A stretch of DNA of 64,000 nt from Nitrogeniibacter mangrovi (GTDB lineage: Bacteria > Pseudomonadota > Gammaproteobacteria > Burkholderiales > Rhodocyclaceae), in contig NZ_CP048836.1 in NCBI RefSeq assembly GCF_010983895.1, forward strand, positions 3,968,001 through 4,032,000, given 5' to 3'. Below are positions 36,471 through 45,257 of this stretch, one piece after another. The notes under the pieces are model-generated. The model made no database searches. It saw nothing but the letters and a program-made list of their open reading frames with translations, and was not told the DNA's origin. Position numbers and translations under genes: made by a program. Within the stretch, counting starts at the first letter, position 1. Every line of letters begins with the position of its first letter.

Positions 36471-38669
36471 TCAAATCCCCTTGAACAGTTCGTTGAACTC
36501 GTTCGCCGCCTGGGTATCGCCCTGCATGATCCGCCGCGACAGGTCATAGACCTTCTGCGTGGTCGCCTGCACCTGCGCCTTGAGGTCCTGCACCTGCTGT
36601 GCCGAGAGCCGGTCGGGGCCGGCGTAGCGGGCGAGGAGCTGGTCGATGAGCTGGTTCATTTCGGTGCTCAGCTGGTCCTTGTCGCGACCGAGGCGGGCGG
36701 TGTCGTCGGCGATGCGGCCCGGGGTGTCGATGAGCTGGTGGATGCGCTGCCGGTAGGCGGCGACGAGGCGGGGCGCGTTGCGGATGAAGACGCCGTTGTT
36801 GCTGTCCATCATGAAGCTGCGCAGGTCGGCGTTGGAGGAGCCGATGAACAGGTCGCGGTCGAAGACCATGACCTTGGAGTGCAGCGAGAGGCTGGCGCCG
36901 TCGATCGGGCGGTATTCCAGATAGCGCAGCGTGGCGGCATTTCCGGCGGGGCCGGATGCGCGCACATGGTCGGCGAGCGCCTTCAGTTCCCACACCGCGA
37001 GCAGATTCACCACGTTGAGATCGGTGGTGGCCAGCGAGTTGGTGAGCACGGTGAGGGTGACGCCCGGGCACGGGCGGGTGCCGTCGAGCATGGCGGCGAT
37101 GTCCTGGAGCAGGTTGGCGGGCAGGAACAGGTAGGCGTTGTGCAGCAGCACCTCGCGCGGGGCGGCATCGGGCTGCGCGCACACCTGCTGCAACGCGGCG
37201 CGCCACAGGGCCTGGATGTTCTTGTTGTGCTCGGCTTCGTGGTTGTGACGCGCGCCGTAGTTGCGCTTGCCGTCGGTGAACGGCAGGTTCTCGAAGTAGA
37301 AGATGTTGGCGCCGGCGTCGATGGTCAGCGGCGCCCAGTCCGAACGGGGGCGGTACTTCGTCATGTACTCGCGCAGGTGCTGTTGCTGCGCCTTGGCGAC
37401 CGCCTGCATGCGCGCCTCGAGCGGCACGAAATGCCGGTCCACGTAGCGGTCGACGCAGGCCGCATCCTGACCCTTGTCGCAGGCGGCCTGGGCGGCGGTC
37501 AGCACCTTGAAGTTCATCAGCAGGTCGTTGGGCGCATGGCGGCGCACCTCGGCGAGCGGCGCGACCATGTCGTGCAGGTTCCACAGGCGGTCGAAACTCG
37601 CGGCCAGCGCCTCGCTGCGCGCGGTGAGCGGCAGCTGCACGTCGGTGTCCATGAAGATGTACTTGTCGGCCAGCGGGTTGGGATGCATGTGGTAGGCGTC
37701 GGCCATGTTGCGCCCGCCGAGGATCAGCGCGCGACGGTCCACCAGCAGGAACTTGTGGTGCAGGAACTCGGTGAGGTAGTCCCAGTCCTTTTGCGCCCGG
37801 GCATTGTTCTGGCGCGACAGGGGCAGATAGCTGTTGACCGCGTCGAACACCGGATTGACCTGGGCGCCGAAGGTCTGGCGGATGAAGGCGAGCTTGAGCT
37901 TGGCGGCGAGGCCCTCGGCACCGCCGACATAGCGTGCCTTGAAGAACAGCTTGCCGAGGGTCTTGAGCTGCTCGGTGCGCTGGCTGTCGGCCGCGGTGGC
38001 ACCGCTGGCCAGGGCCTCGGCGTCGATGTCCTGACCGCGGCTGATGGCATAGGCCATGAGCTTGGGGTTCTTGCCGTAGAGGCCCGACAGGAACACGCCG
38101 GAGCCGGCGAACTGGAGATTGGTGAAGGCCTGATGCGCGTCGGCGGCGAAGTGGCTGTCGACGGCCTGCTGCTTTTCGCTATCGCAGGCTGGCGTCTTGA
38201 CGCCCACATCCGCGCAGCTGAGGGTGAGGAAGGCGGCGTCCTTGACGATCTCCAGCGTCGGACGGTTGTAGAAGCGCACCGCGATGCGGCCGCCCCCTTG
38301 CTGTTCCAGCCAGCTGAAGCGGTCCAGGTCCTTGTACTCGCTGAAGTAGTCGACCAGCAGGCGCACCTGCACGCCGCGCCTGGCCGCATCGATCAGCGCC
38401 TGGGTCAGCGCCGCCGTGCTGTCGTCGTCATCGAAGATGTAATAGGCCAGATCGACGCTTTCCTTCGCCTGTTCCACCAAGTTCAGCTTGGCGGCGAAGG
38501 CATCGTCGTTGCTCATCAGCACGCGGCCGTCGGCAAAGGGCAGGGGGCCGGCGCTGGCGTGTGCATCGATCACCTGCGCGACCGGCGGCTGCTTCATCAG
38601 CGCGGTCGACGCGCAGCCGCCCAGAAGCCATGCCGACAGCATCGCGCACAGGAAAAGATATCGCTTCAT
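36471..38669 (-). CDS. Phospholipase D-family lipoprotein
   Basis: This 732-aa protein begins with a lipoprotein signal (SAWLLGGCASTAL) and carries two HKD half-sites: HHKFLLVDRRALILGGRN and HSKVMVFDRDLFIGSSNAD. Both are intact, so it should be an active phosphatidyltransferase or phospholipase at the cell envelope. The length exceeds simple cardiolipin synthases (about 480 aa) because of a long insert between residues 140 and 260. The C-terminal 80 residues are helical and Gln-rich (QLSTEMNQLIDQLLARY). Cardiolipin synthesis or lipid remodelling is possible; the substrate is not evident. Confidence 0.85.
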   Translation of the reverse strand: MKRYLFLCAMLSAWLLGGCASTALMKQPPVAQVIDAHASAGPLPFADGRVLMSNDDAFAAKLNLVEQAKESVDLAYYIFDDDDSTAALTQALIDAARRGVQVRLLVDYFSEYKDLDRFSWLEQQGGGRIAVRFYNRPTLEIVKDAAFLTLSCADVGVKTPACDSEKQQAVDSHFAADAHQAFTNLQFAGSGVFLSGLYGKNPKLMAYAISRGQDIDAEALASGATAADSQRTEQLKTLGKLFFKARYVGGAEGLAAKLKLAFIRQTFGAQVNPVFDAVNSYLPLSRQNNARAQKDWDYLTEFLHHKFLLVDRRALILGGRNMADAYHMHPNPLADKYIFMDTDVQLPLTARSEALAASFDRLWNLHDMVAPLAEVRRHAPNDLLMNFKVLTAAQAACDKGQDAACVDRYVDRHFVPLEARMQAVAKAQQQHLREYMTKYRPRSDWAPLTIDAGANIFYFENLPFTDGKRNYGARHNHEAEHNKNIQALWRAALQQVCAQPDAAPREVLLHNAYLFLPANLLQDIAAMLDGTRPCPGVTLTVLTNSLATTDLNVVNLLAVWELKALADHVRASGPAGNAATLRYLEYRPIDGASLSLHSKVMVFDRDLFIGSSNADLRSFMMDSNNGVFIRNAPRLVAAYRQRIHQLIDTPGRIADDTARLGRDKDQLSTEMNQLIDQLLARYAGPDRLSAQQVQDLKAQVQATTQKVYDLSRRIMQGDTQAANEFNELFKGI

Positions 38670-38893
38670 GAAGACCTCTGCGTTGTTCTTGAGCGCGCCC
38701 CGTCCGGCGGCCGTGTATCGCGAGCCAGCTTACCGCCATTGCATATGACAGTACAGAGCGCGGCGCCCGCCCGCCGATGTAGCACTCCACTACTACCCGC
38801 GCGCGTGCCCGCCGGTCCAGAGTAAACCCGTCGCGCCCCGTCGCGACCCCGACAGGGCCATGTCGAGCCCTGCGAGACCACTGGAGGAAGACG

Positions 38894-39472
38894 ATGAGCA
38901 AGAAGATCCTGATGCTGTGCGGCGACTATTGCGAGGACTACGAGACCATGGTGCCCTTCCAGGCCCTGCTCGCGGTCGGCCACCGGGTGGACGCGGTGTG
39001 CCCCGACAAGAGCGCCGGGCAGACCATCGCCACCGCGATCCACGACTTCGAGGGCGACCAGACCTATTCGGAGAAGCGCGGCCACAACTTCACCCTGAAC
39101 GCCAGCTTCGCCGATGTCGACCCGGCCCGCTACGACGCGCTGGTGATTCCCGGCGGGCGCGGACCGGAATACCTGCGCATGAATCCGGCGGTGATCGAGC
39201 TGGTGCGCCACTTCTTCGTCGCCGACAAGCCGGTGGCCGCCATCTGCCACGGCGCCCAGCTGCTGGCCGGCGCCAAGGTGCTGGAGGGCAAGACCTGCTC
39301 GGCCTACCCGGCCTGCCGTGCCGAGGTGGAGCTGGCCGGCGGCACCTATGCCGACATCGCCATCGATGCCGCGGTGACCGACGGCAAGCTCGTCACCGCG
39401 CCGGCCTGGCCCGCGCATCCGGCCTGGATCGCCCAGTTCCTGGCGGTGCTCGGCACCCGCATCAGTCACTGA
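38894..39472 (+). CDS. DJ-1/PfpI family protein
   Basis: This 192-aa cytosolic protein has the PfpI/DJ-1 fold with the nucleophile-elbow Cys in [20 protein letters not shown] (the Cys-His pair) and the conserved Glu/Gly in [13 protein letters not shown]. Members are proteases, glyoxalases/deglycases or chaperones, and sequence alone does not decide. GGAGG lies 9 nt before the ATG. It diverges from the phospholipase gene across 224 bp and stands as a short unit with the next RHH gene. Confidence 0.88.
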   Translation: MSKKILMLCGDYCEDYETMVPFQALLAVGHRVDAVCPDKSAGQTIATAIHDFEGDQTYSEKRGHNFTLNASFADVDPARYDALVIPGGRGPEYLRMNPAVIELVRHFFVADKPVAAICHGAQLLAGAKVLEGKTCSAYPACRAEVELAGGTYADIAIDAAVTDGKLVTAPAWPAHPAWIAQFLAVLGTRISH

Positions 39473-39565
39473 CGCGCGACCCCGAGGGGCCGCCACATGG
39501 TCTACGCTTGAAGGGCGCGCCGCTTCCCCGAGCGGTGCGCCCTTGCCCCTTTCCGGAGAGTCCTC

Positions 39566-39925
39566 ATGTGCCAGATTTTCGTCGGTGCCGACCCGCAGCT
39601 GTATGAATCGCGCACGCGGTCGCTGCGCCTGGGCGGCGCGGTCACCAGCCTGCGTCTGGAGAACCTGTTCTGGTCGGTGCTCGAAGACATCGGCCGCCGC
39701 GACGGCCTGAGCGTGCCGCAGCTGGTCACCCGGCTGCATGACGAGCTGATCGAGGCCGGCGCCGAGCTGGATCACACCAACTTCGCGTCGTTCCTGCGCG
39801 TGAGCTGCTCACGCTACCTCGAGCTCCAGCTCGCCGGCCGCATTCCCACCGACCCGTCGATCCCGATCCGCTCGCTGGACGCCGACTGGGTGCTGGCCGC
39901 GGAACCACGCAGCTGCGCTGCGTAA
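39566..39925 (+). CDS. Ribbon-helix-helix domain protein
   Basis: This 119-aa protein matches the RHH_4 type: a basic strand (SRTRSLRLGGAVTSLRLEN), helix 1 (LFWSVLEDIGRRDGLSV) and helix 2 (PQLVTRLHDELIEAG), then a C-terminal SFLRVSCSRYLELQL. Such proteins bind DNA as dimers. CGGAGAG precedes the ATG. Its target is unknown; candidates are the neighbouring ATP-grasp/alpha-E genes 100 bp downstream. Confidence 0.8.
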   Translation: MCQIFVGADPQLYESRTRSLRLGGAVTSLRLENLFWSVLEDIGRRDGLSVPQLVTRLHDELIEAGAELDHTNFASFLRVSCSRYLELQLAGRIPTDPSIPIRSLDADWVLAAEPRSCAA

Positions 39926-40028
39926 GGATCCCGGCGGGGGCTACCGCAGCGCAACACGACCGGCGTATAGTGAAAACATCTCGCATGCACCGGTCCGGTT
40001 GCGCGGGCCGGTGCCGCCAGGAGCGCCC

Positions 40029-41495
40029 ATGCCTCGTCTCGACTGGAACCAATACGACCCCAACGGGTTTTACGACGAACTGATCGCCGCGCCCGGACAG
40101 CCCCACCCGGCGGCGCGCGCGCTGTGCGACTATCTTGCCGGCCTCGACAGCAGCGAAATCGGGGATCTCAAGGCCGCCGCCGAGGTGGCCATCCAGGTGA
40201 TGGGGATCTCGTTCACGGTCTATTCCGACGGCGACATGATCGACCGCGCCTGGCCCTTCGACATCATCCCCCGCATCATCCCGCTCACCGAGTGGCAGCG
40301 CGTGGAGGCCGGCCTCAAGCAGCGCGTGCAGGCGCTCAACATGTTCATCGACGACCTCTACAACGAGCAGCGCATCGTCAAGGACGGCGTGTTCCCGGCG
40401 GCGCTGCTGGCCGACTCGGTCAACTTCCGCCCCCAATGCGTGGGGATCCAGCCGCCGGGCCGGGTGTGGGCGCACATCTGCGGCTCCGACCTGGTGCGCG
40501 ACAAGGACGGCACCATCTACGTGCTCGAGGACAACCTGCGCATTCCCTCGGGCGTCTCCTACATGCTCGAGAACCGCAACGTGACCAAGCGGGTGCTGCC
40601 CGAGCTGTTCCAGACCGGCGGCATCCTGCCGGTGGACGACTACCCCGACCAGCTCTACGACATGCTGGTGTCGATGTCGCCGCGCCCGCTCGACGAACCC
40701 AACATCGTCATCATGACCCCGGGCATCTACAACTCGGCCTACTACGAGCACGCCTACCTGGCCCAGCAGATGGGGGTGGAGCTGGTCGAGGGCTCGGACA
40801 TGATCGTGGGCTCGGACAACTGCGTCTACATGCGCACCATCGACGGCCTGGTGCGGGTGGACGTGATCTACCGGCGGGTGGACGACATGTTCATCGACCC
40901 CAAGGCCTTCAACCCGGACTCCGTCCTCGGCGTCCCCGGCCTCATGGGCGCCTGGCGCGCCGGCAACGTGGCCCTGTGCAACGCGCCCGGCGCCGGGGTG
41001 GCGGACGACAAGGTCGTCTATACCTACGTGCCCAAGATGATCAAGTACTACCTGGACGCCGAACCGATCATCCCCAACGTGCCCAGCTACCTGTGCATGC
41101 ACGACGACGAGCGCGACTACGTGCTCGCCAACCTCGACAAGCTGGTGGTCAAGCCGGCCAACGAATCGGGCGGCTACGGCATGCTGGTCGGCCCCCACGC
41201 CACGGCGCAAAAGCGCGCCGAGTTCGCCGAGCTGATCCAGGCCGATCCGCGCAACTACATGGCGCAACCGACCCTGAGCCTGTCGGTGGCACCCACCCTC
41301 ACCGACGAAGGCCTCGCCCCGCGCCATCTGGACCTGCGCCCCTTCATTCTGTCCTCCGCCCACGGCAGCTACGTGACCACCGGCGGGCTGACGCGGGTCG
41401 CCCTGGTGAAGGGCTCGCTGGTGGTCAATTCCTCCCAGGGCGGCGGCAGCAAGGACACCTGGATCGTGGACACCAGCGCACAGGGAGGGCTTTGA
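40029..41495 (+). CDS. Circularly permuted ATP-grasp type 2 protein
   Basis: This 488-aa protein belongs to the DUF404/DUF407 circularly permuted ATP-grasp family, which is thought to ligate amino acids or make peptide bonds. Characteristic stretches are GFYDELIAAPGQPHPAARAL, LYNEQRIVKDGVFP, VLEDNLRIPSGVSYMLENR, and LVVKPANESGGYGMLVGPHA (ATP-binding loop). The ATG at 40029 is chosen because the family begins close to it. It is followed 2 bp later by the alpha-E gene, its usual partner. Confidence 0.92.
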   Translation: MPRLDWNQYDPNGFYDELIAAPGQPHPAARALCDYLAGLDSSEIGDLKAAAEVAIQVMGISFTVYSDGDMIDRAWPFDIIPRIIPLTEWQRVEAGLKQRVQALNMFIDDLYNEQRIVKDGVFPAALLADSVNFRPQCVGIQPPGRVWAHICGSDLVRDKDGTIYVLEDNLRIPSGVSYMLENRNVTKRVLPELFQTGGILPVDDYPDQLYDMLVSMSPRPLDEPNIVIMTPGIYNSAYYEHAYLAQQMGVELVEGSDMIVGSDNCVYMRTIDGLVRVDVIYRRVDDMFIDPKAFNPDSVLGVPGLMGAWRAGNVALCNAPGAGVADDKVVYTYVPKMIKYYLDAEPIIPNVPSYLCMHDDERDYVLANLDKLVVKPANESGGYGMLVGPHATAQKRAEFAELIQADPRNYMAQPTLSLSVAPTLTDEGLAPRHLDLRPFILSSAHGSYVTTGGLTRVALVKGSLVVNSSQGGGSKDTWIVDTSAQGGL

Positions 41496-41497
41496 TC

Positions 41498-42481
41498 ATG
41501 CTGTCGCGTGTTGCCGAAAACCTCTACTGGATGGCGCGCTACATCGAGCGCACCGAGGACACCGCCCGCCTGATCCGGGTCACCCGCCACCTCATGCTCG
41601 ACTTCCCCGGCACCACCACCCTGTCCTGGTCCTCGCTGATCCACATCACCGGCGCGGACGCCATCTTCGACGAACACTACGGCACGCGCGACGCCGCCAA
41701 GGTGCTCACCTTCCTGTGCGCCGACCGCCGCTACGGCGGCTCCATCATGGGCGCGCTGGCGGCGGCGCGGGAGAACCTGCGCACCACCCGCGACGTGATG
41801 CCCAAGGAAGTGTGGGAGGAGATCAACAGCCTTTACCTGCAGGGCAGCAGCCTGCTGGCCGGCACCATCGACCTGCGCCGCCTCGACGACTTCCTGCGCA
41901 CCGTCATCCGCGGCTGCCAGGCGCTGACCGGCATGATCGACGGCAGCCTGAGCGAATCGCCGGCACGCACCTTCTGCGCCGTGGGCGGCTACCTGGAGCG
42001 GGTGGACATGACCTCGCGCATTCTCGACGTGCGCTCGGCCAACCTGCTGCCGCGCTCACCGGACGACCTCAAACCCTTCGAGCAGCTGCAATGGATGAGC
42101 GTGCTCAAGAGCCTGTCGGCGCACCAGATGTACCGGCGCCAGGTGCGCACCCGCATCCGCGGCAAGGACGCGGTGCGCTTCATCCTCCTCGACACCACCT
42201 TCCCGCGCGCCATCAACCGCTGCCTCAAGCGCCTGCATGGCAAGCTCGCCACCCTGCCGCGCAGCGACGCGGCCTGCGCGGCGGTCGCCGAGCTGCAGCA
42301 GCTGCTGCAGCGGGACGGCACCGCCGAACTGGCCGACGCGCCGGATCAGCTCCATCAGTTCCTCGACGATCTGCAACTGGGCACCAGCCGCATTCACGAC
42401 GCCATCCGCACCACCTGGTTCGGCGGCGTGGACAGCCCCGCCCCGGTGGTGGACGAGACGGTCGAGCACCCGGGGCAGTAG
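41498..42481 (+). CDS. Alpha-E domain protein (DUF403)
   Basis: This 327-aa all-helical protein begins MLSRVAENLYWMARYIERTE, the DUF403 signature, and continues with the conserved GTITHT-like region (here RLDDFLRTVIRGCQ) and FEQLQWMSVLKSLSAHQMYRR. It is nearly always encoded beside the permuted ATP-grasp protein; a transglutaminase-like third member is often next but is absent here. The biochemical role is unresolved. A terminator-like hairpin follows. Confidence 0.92.
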   Translation: MLSRVAENLYWMARYIERTEDTARLIRVTRHLMLDFPGTTTLSWSSLIHITGADAIFDEHYGTRDAAKVLTFLCADRRYGGSIMGALAAARENLRTTRDVMPKEVWEEINSLYLQGSSLLAGTIDLRRLDDFLRTVIRGCQALTGMIDGSLSESPARTFCAVGGYLERVDMTSRILDVRSANLLPRSPDDLKPFEQLQWMSVLKSLSAHQMYRRQVRTRIRGKDAVRFILLDTTFPRAINRCLKRLHGKLATLPRSDAACAAVAELQQLLQRDGTAELADAPDQLHQFLDDLQLGTSRIHDAIRTTWFGGVDSPAPVVDETVEHPGQ

Positions 42482-42512
42482 ACGACCACGCGAGAGCGGA
42501 TGGGCACAGCAA

Positions 42513-42542
42513 AACGGGAACCACACAGGGTCCCCGTCTTTC
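42513..42542. terminator. Terminator between alpha-E gene and ccmI
   Basis: An ACGGGAACC / GGGTCCCCGT stem with one mismatch and a short loop is followed by CTTTC and preceded by AAAA. It lies between two convergent units, so it could act for both. Confidence 0.55.
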
Positions 42543-42561
42543 ATGTGGCGTGCTGCGCGGA

Positions 42562-44178
42562 TCAGGACGTGCGTTCGACCTTGAGCACCAGGTTCACCCC
42601 CGAGGCATCGGGCTTGACCGTCACCGACGGCGCCTCCAGATCCCCCGCCGCCGCGCCGGCGCGGCCACTCTTGGAGACCCGCGCACCGATGGCCACTTGC
42701 GCCGGAATCGGCCGGTTGCCGGCCATCGACGGCACACCGTTGAAGTCGAACTTGAGCGGCAGATCGGCCACCGTGTGGCGCAGCACCGCGAACGGCATGC
42801 CCCCGTTCACGGGGCGCACGAAGATGAAGACCACGTCGTTCGGTGCCGCCTTCTGCGCCAGTTCCGGTGCCAGGCTCAACTCACCCGACAGGCTGATGCC
42901 GCCGGCGGCCGCCATGGGTGCGGGTGCCGCGCCTGCTGCAGCGCCGCCCAGTTCCTGGTTCAACACCAACTTGACGCCGGCCGCATCGGGTTTGACGGTC
43001 AGCGGCGCCGCCTCCACGTCGCCGGCCCCGGCGCTGGCATTGCCGCTCTTGGAGATCCGTGCGCCGATCACCACCTGGGCGGGAATCGGGCGATTGCCGG
43101 CCATGGACGGCACCCCCTTGAAATCGAACTTGAGCGGCAGGTCGGCCACCGTATGGCGCAGGATCGCGAACGGCATGCCGCCACCGACGGGGCGCACGAA
43201 GACGAAGAGCGTATCGTCGGCGGACACCTTGCCGGCCAGCTCGGGCGCCAGGCTCAGCTCGCCCGACAGGGTCACCCCCGCACCACCGCCGGCGGCAGGC
43301 GCCGGCACGGCGGCCAGCGGCGGCAGATGGCCACGCTGACGTGCTTCGGCAATGCCCTGGCGAATCGACTGCGCCAGTTCGTTGTCGGGCGGCAACAGGG
43401 TGAGGATGCGCTCCCACACCGACGAGGCCTGCGCGTAGTCGCCCTGCTGGAAGGCGGCGCTGCCCTTCAGGGCAATGGCCTTGACGTTGTTCGGATCGAG
43501 GGCGAGCGCCTTGTCGATGAGCTGCTCCGGCTCGCCGGCCAGGTTACGGCCCTTGGAGGCGGCCAGCGCATCGGCCCAGTCGGCGTACACCTGCGCCTCG
43601 TCCGGCACCAGCTTGGCCAGCGTCGCGTACGCGGTGGCGGCCTCGTCGAAGCGGCCCAGGGCATTGTAGGACCGGGCGAGCATGAACCAGCCTTCGGCGT
43701 TGTCGGGCTCGCTCTTGAGCCGCTCGGCCAGATTGGCCACCATCTGCTCGACCTGTTCCTGGGTGATCTGCTGGCCGCCCTCGGGTACGGCGGTCTTGGC
43801 CGGGTCGAGTCCGGCGAGCGAGCCGGTCTGCAGATACACCAGCGCGGCCACCAGCGGCACCAGCACCACCAGCGCCAGAGCCCAGGCCCGGGCGGGTCTG
43901 GCCGCCAGCGCGGCCGACTCCGCCTGACCCTCGTCCAGGGCCCGGCGCTCGAGTTCCTCGCGGGTGCGCTGATACTGATCTTCGGAAATCCGCTCGGCCG
44001 CCAGCTCGGCGTCCAGGTCGGCGAGTTGTTCGCGCAACACGGCCAGCGCGCTGCGCGCCTGATAGGCACCCACGTCCTGCTCGGCGAGCCGGCGCACGCC
44101 GAATCCGAACAGGGGCGGGACGAGCAGGACCAGGGCGCCGACCACGAGCAGCGCCGCAATCACGATGAATACCGTCAT
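42562..44178 (-). CDS. ccmI: Cytochrome c biogenesis protein CcmI with duplicated C-terminal domain
   Basis: CcmI holds apocytochrome c for haem ligation. The 538-aa product has two N-terminal membrane helices (FIVIAALLVVGALVLLVPPL, and ALALVVLVPLVAALVYL), a cytoplasmic leucine-rich loop between them (ALAVLREQLADLDAELAAE) and periplasmic TPR repeats (about residues 140-285). It ends with two similar beta-domains starting at residues 302 and 428, each with SGELSLAPELA, FVRPV.GGMPFA and LRHTVADLPLKFDF. One such domain is usual, so this gene has a 126-codon tandem duplication. It overlaps ccmH by 4 bp and is last in the operon. Confidence 0.93.
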   Translation of the reverse strand: MTVFIVIAALLVVGALVLLVPPLFGFGVRRLAEQDVGAYQARSALAVLREQLADLDAELAAERISEDQYQRTREELERRALDEGQAESAALAARPARAWALALVVLVPLVAALVYLQTGSLAGLDPAKTAVPEGGQQITQEQVEQMVANLAERLKSEPDNAEGWFMLARSYNALGRFDEAATAYATLAKLVPDEAQVYADWADALAASKGRNLAGEPEQLIDKALALDPNNVKAIALKGSAAFQQGDYAQASSVWERILTLLPPDNELAQSIRQGIAEARQRGHLPPLAAVPAPAAGGGAGVTLSGELSLAPELAGKVSADDTLFVFVRPVGGGMPFAILRHTVADLPLKFDFKGVPSMAGNRPIPAQVVIGARISKSGNASAGAGDVEAAPLTVKPDAAGVKLVLNQELGGAAAGAAPAPMAAAGGISLSGELSLAPELAQKAAPNDVVFIFVRPVNGGMPFAVLRHTVADLPLKFDFNGVPSMAGNRPIPAQVAIGARVSKSGRAGAAAGDLEAPSVTVKPDASGVNLVLKVERTS

Positions 44179-44660
44179 GCGTCGGCCTCCGGCGTCCCGT
44201 CACCATCGAGCAGGGCACGCGCGCGCGCCCGCTGGGCGTCGTCCAGGTGCGGGGTCGACGTCCGGTTGCGGCGCTTGAGACGCACGATCAGGGCGCCGAC
44301 GCCGAGCACCGCGAGCACCCCGGGCGCGCCCCAGAGCAGCAGGGTGGTGGTGCGCACCGGCGGATCGTAGAGCACGAAGTCGCCGTAGCGGGCCACCAGG
44401 TAGTCGACGATCTCCTCGTCGCTCTTGCCGGCGGCCATCTGCTCGCGCACCTGATCGCGCAGATCGAGGGCCAGATCGGCCTGCGATTCGGCGATCGACT
44501 GGTTCTGGCACACCAGGCAGCGCAGTTTCTCGGAGAGCTTGAGCACCCGCTCCTCGAGCGCCGGATCGGCGACCACGTGCTCGGCGGTACGCGCCATCGC
44601 ACTGGCGCTCGCCAGCACCAGCGCGGCGGCGAACAACAGCTGTTTCACCCCGGTCCTCAT
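44175..44660 (-). CDS. ccmH: Cytochrome c-type biogenesis protein CcmH
   Basis: CcmH is a membrane-anchored thiol oxidoreductase that reduces the apocytochrome CXXCH. The 161-aa protein has a signal peptide, the LRCLVCQNQSIAES motif with both active Cys, and one C-terminal membrane helix (LLLWGAPGVLAVLGVGALIV). It is the short CcmH, with the TPR part encoded separately as CcmI. Start and stop each overlap a neighbour by 4 bp. Confidence 0.95.
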   Translation of the reverse strand: MRTGVKQLLFAAALVLASASAMARTAEHVVADPALEERVLKLSEKLRCLVCQNQSIAESQADLALDLRDQVREQMAAGKSDEEIVDYLVARYGDFVLYDPPVRTTTLLLWGAPGVLAVLGVGALIVRLKRRNRTSTPHLDDAQRARARALLDGDGTPEADA

Positions 44661-45250
44661 GTTTCCGCCTCCAGCGCCTTCACCTTGGGCAGGATGGTGT
44701 CCTTGAGCGCCTCGGGCGTCACCGGGCCGATCTGCTTATAGCGGATCACGCCCTTCTTGTCGATCAGGAAGGTCTCGGGCACGCCATAGACCCCGAAGTC
44801 GATGCCCACCCGGCCCTCCAGGTCGAGCACGGTCACGTCGTAGGGGTTGCCGTGGGTGTCGAGCCATTCGTTGGCCCGGTTGACCGCCATGGGCAGCTCG
44901 TCCTCGGCGGGCAGCTTGTGCATGTCGATCATGCCGTCGCCGCGCACTTCCTTGTAGTTGAGACCGATGATGGGCACCTGGTGGCTGCGCGAGAGCTGCA
45001 CCAGCACCGGATGCTCCTGGCGACAGGCCACGCACCAGGTCGCCCACACGTTGAGCAGCCACACCTTGCCCTTCATGTCGTCCAGGCCGAGCTGGGTGGT
45101 CGGGTCGTCGAGCCGCGAGAGCCGGAATTCCGGCGCCGGCTTGTCGATCAGCGGCGAGGGCACCTCGCGCGGGTTCAGCTGAAGGCCGACGCCGAGAAAG
45201 ACCGCCAGCAGCAGGAACAGGAACAGGGGAACGAGAAACTTCGCTTTCAT
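44657..45250 (-). CDS. ccmG: Thiol:disulfide interchange protein CcmG (DsbE)
   Basis: This 197-aa periplasmic thioredoxin-like protein is held by an N-terminal membrane helix (FLVPLFLFLLLAVFLGVGL). The active site is NVWATWCVACRQEHPVL, with the family's cis-Pro in GVPETFLID. CcmG supplies reductant to CcmH and apocytochrome. The ATG at 45250 directly begins the anchor. It lies 7 bp after ccmF and overlaps ccmH by 4 bp. Confidence 0.95.
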   Translation of the reverse strand: MKAKFLVPLFLFLLLAVFLGVGLQLNPREVPSPLIDKPAPEFRLSRLDDPTTQLGLDDMKGKVWLLNVWATWCVACRQEHPVLVQLSRSHQVPIIGLNYKEVRGDGMIDMHKLPAEDELPMAVNRANEWLDTHGNPYDVTVLDLEGRVGIDFGVYGVPETFLIDKKGVIRYKQIGPVTPEALKDTILPKVKALEAET

Positions 45251-45257
45251 TGAATCC

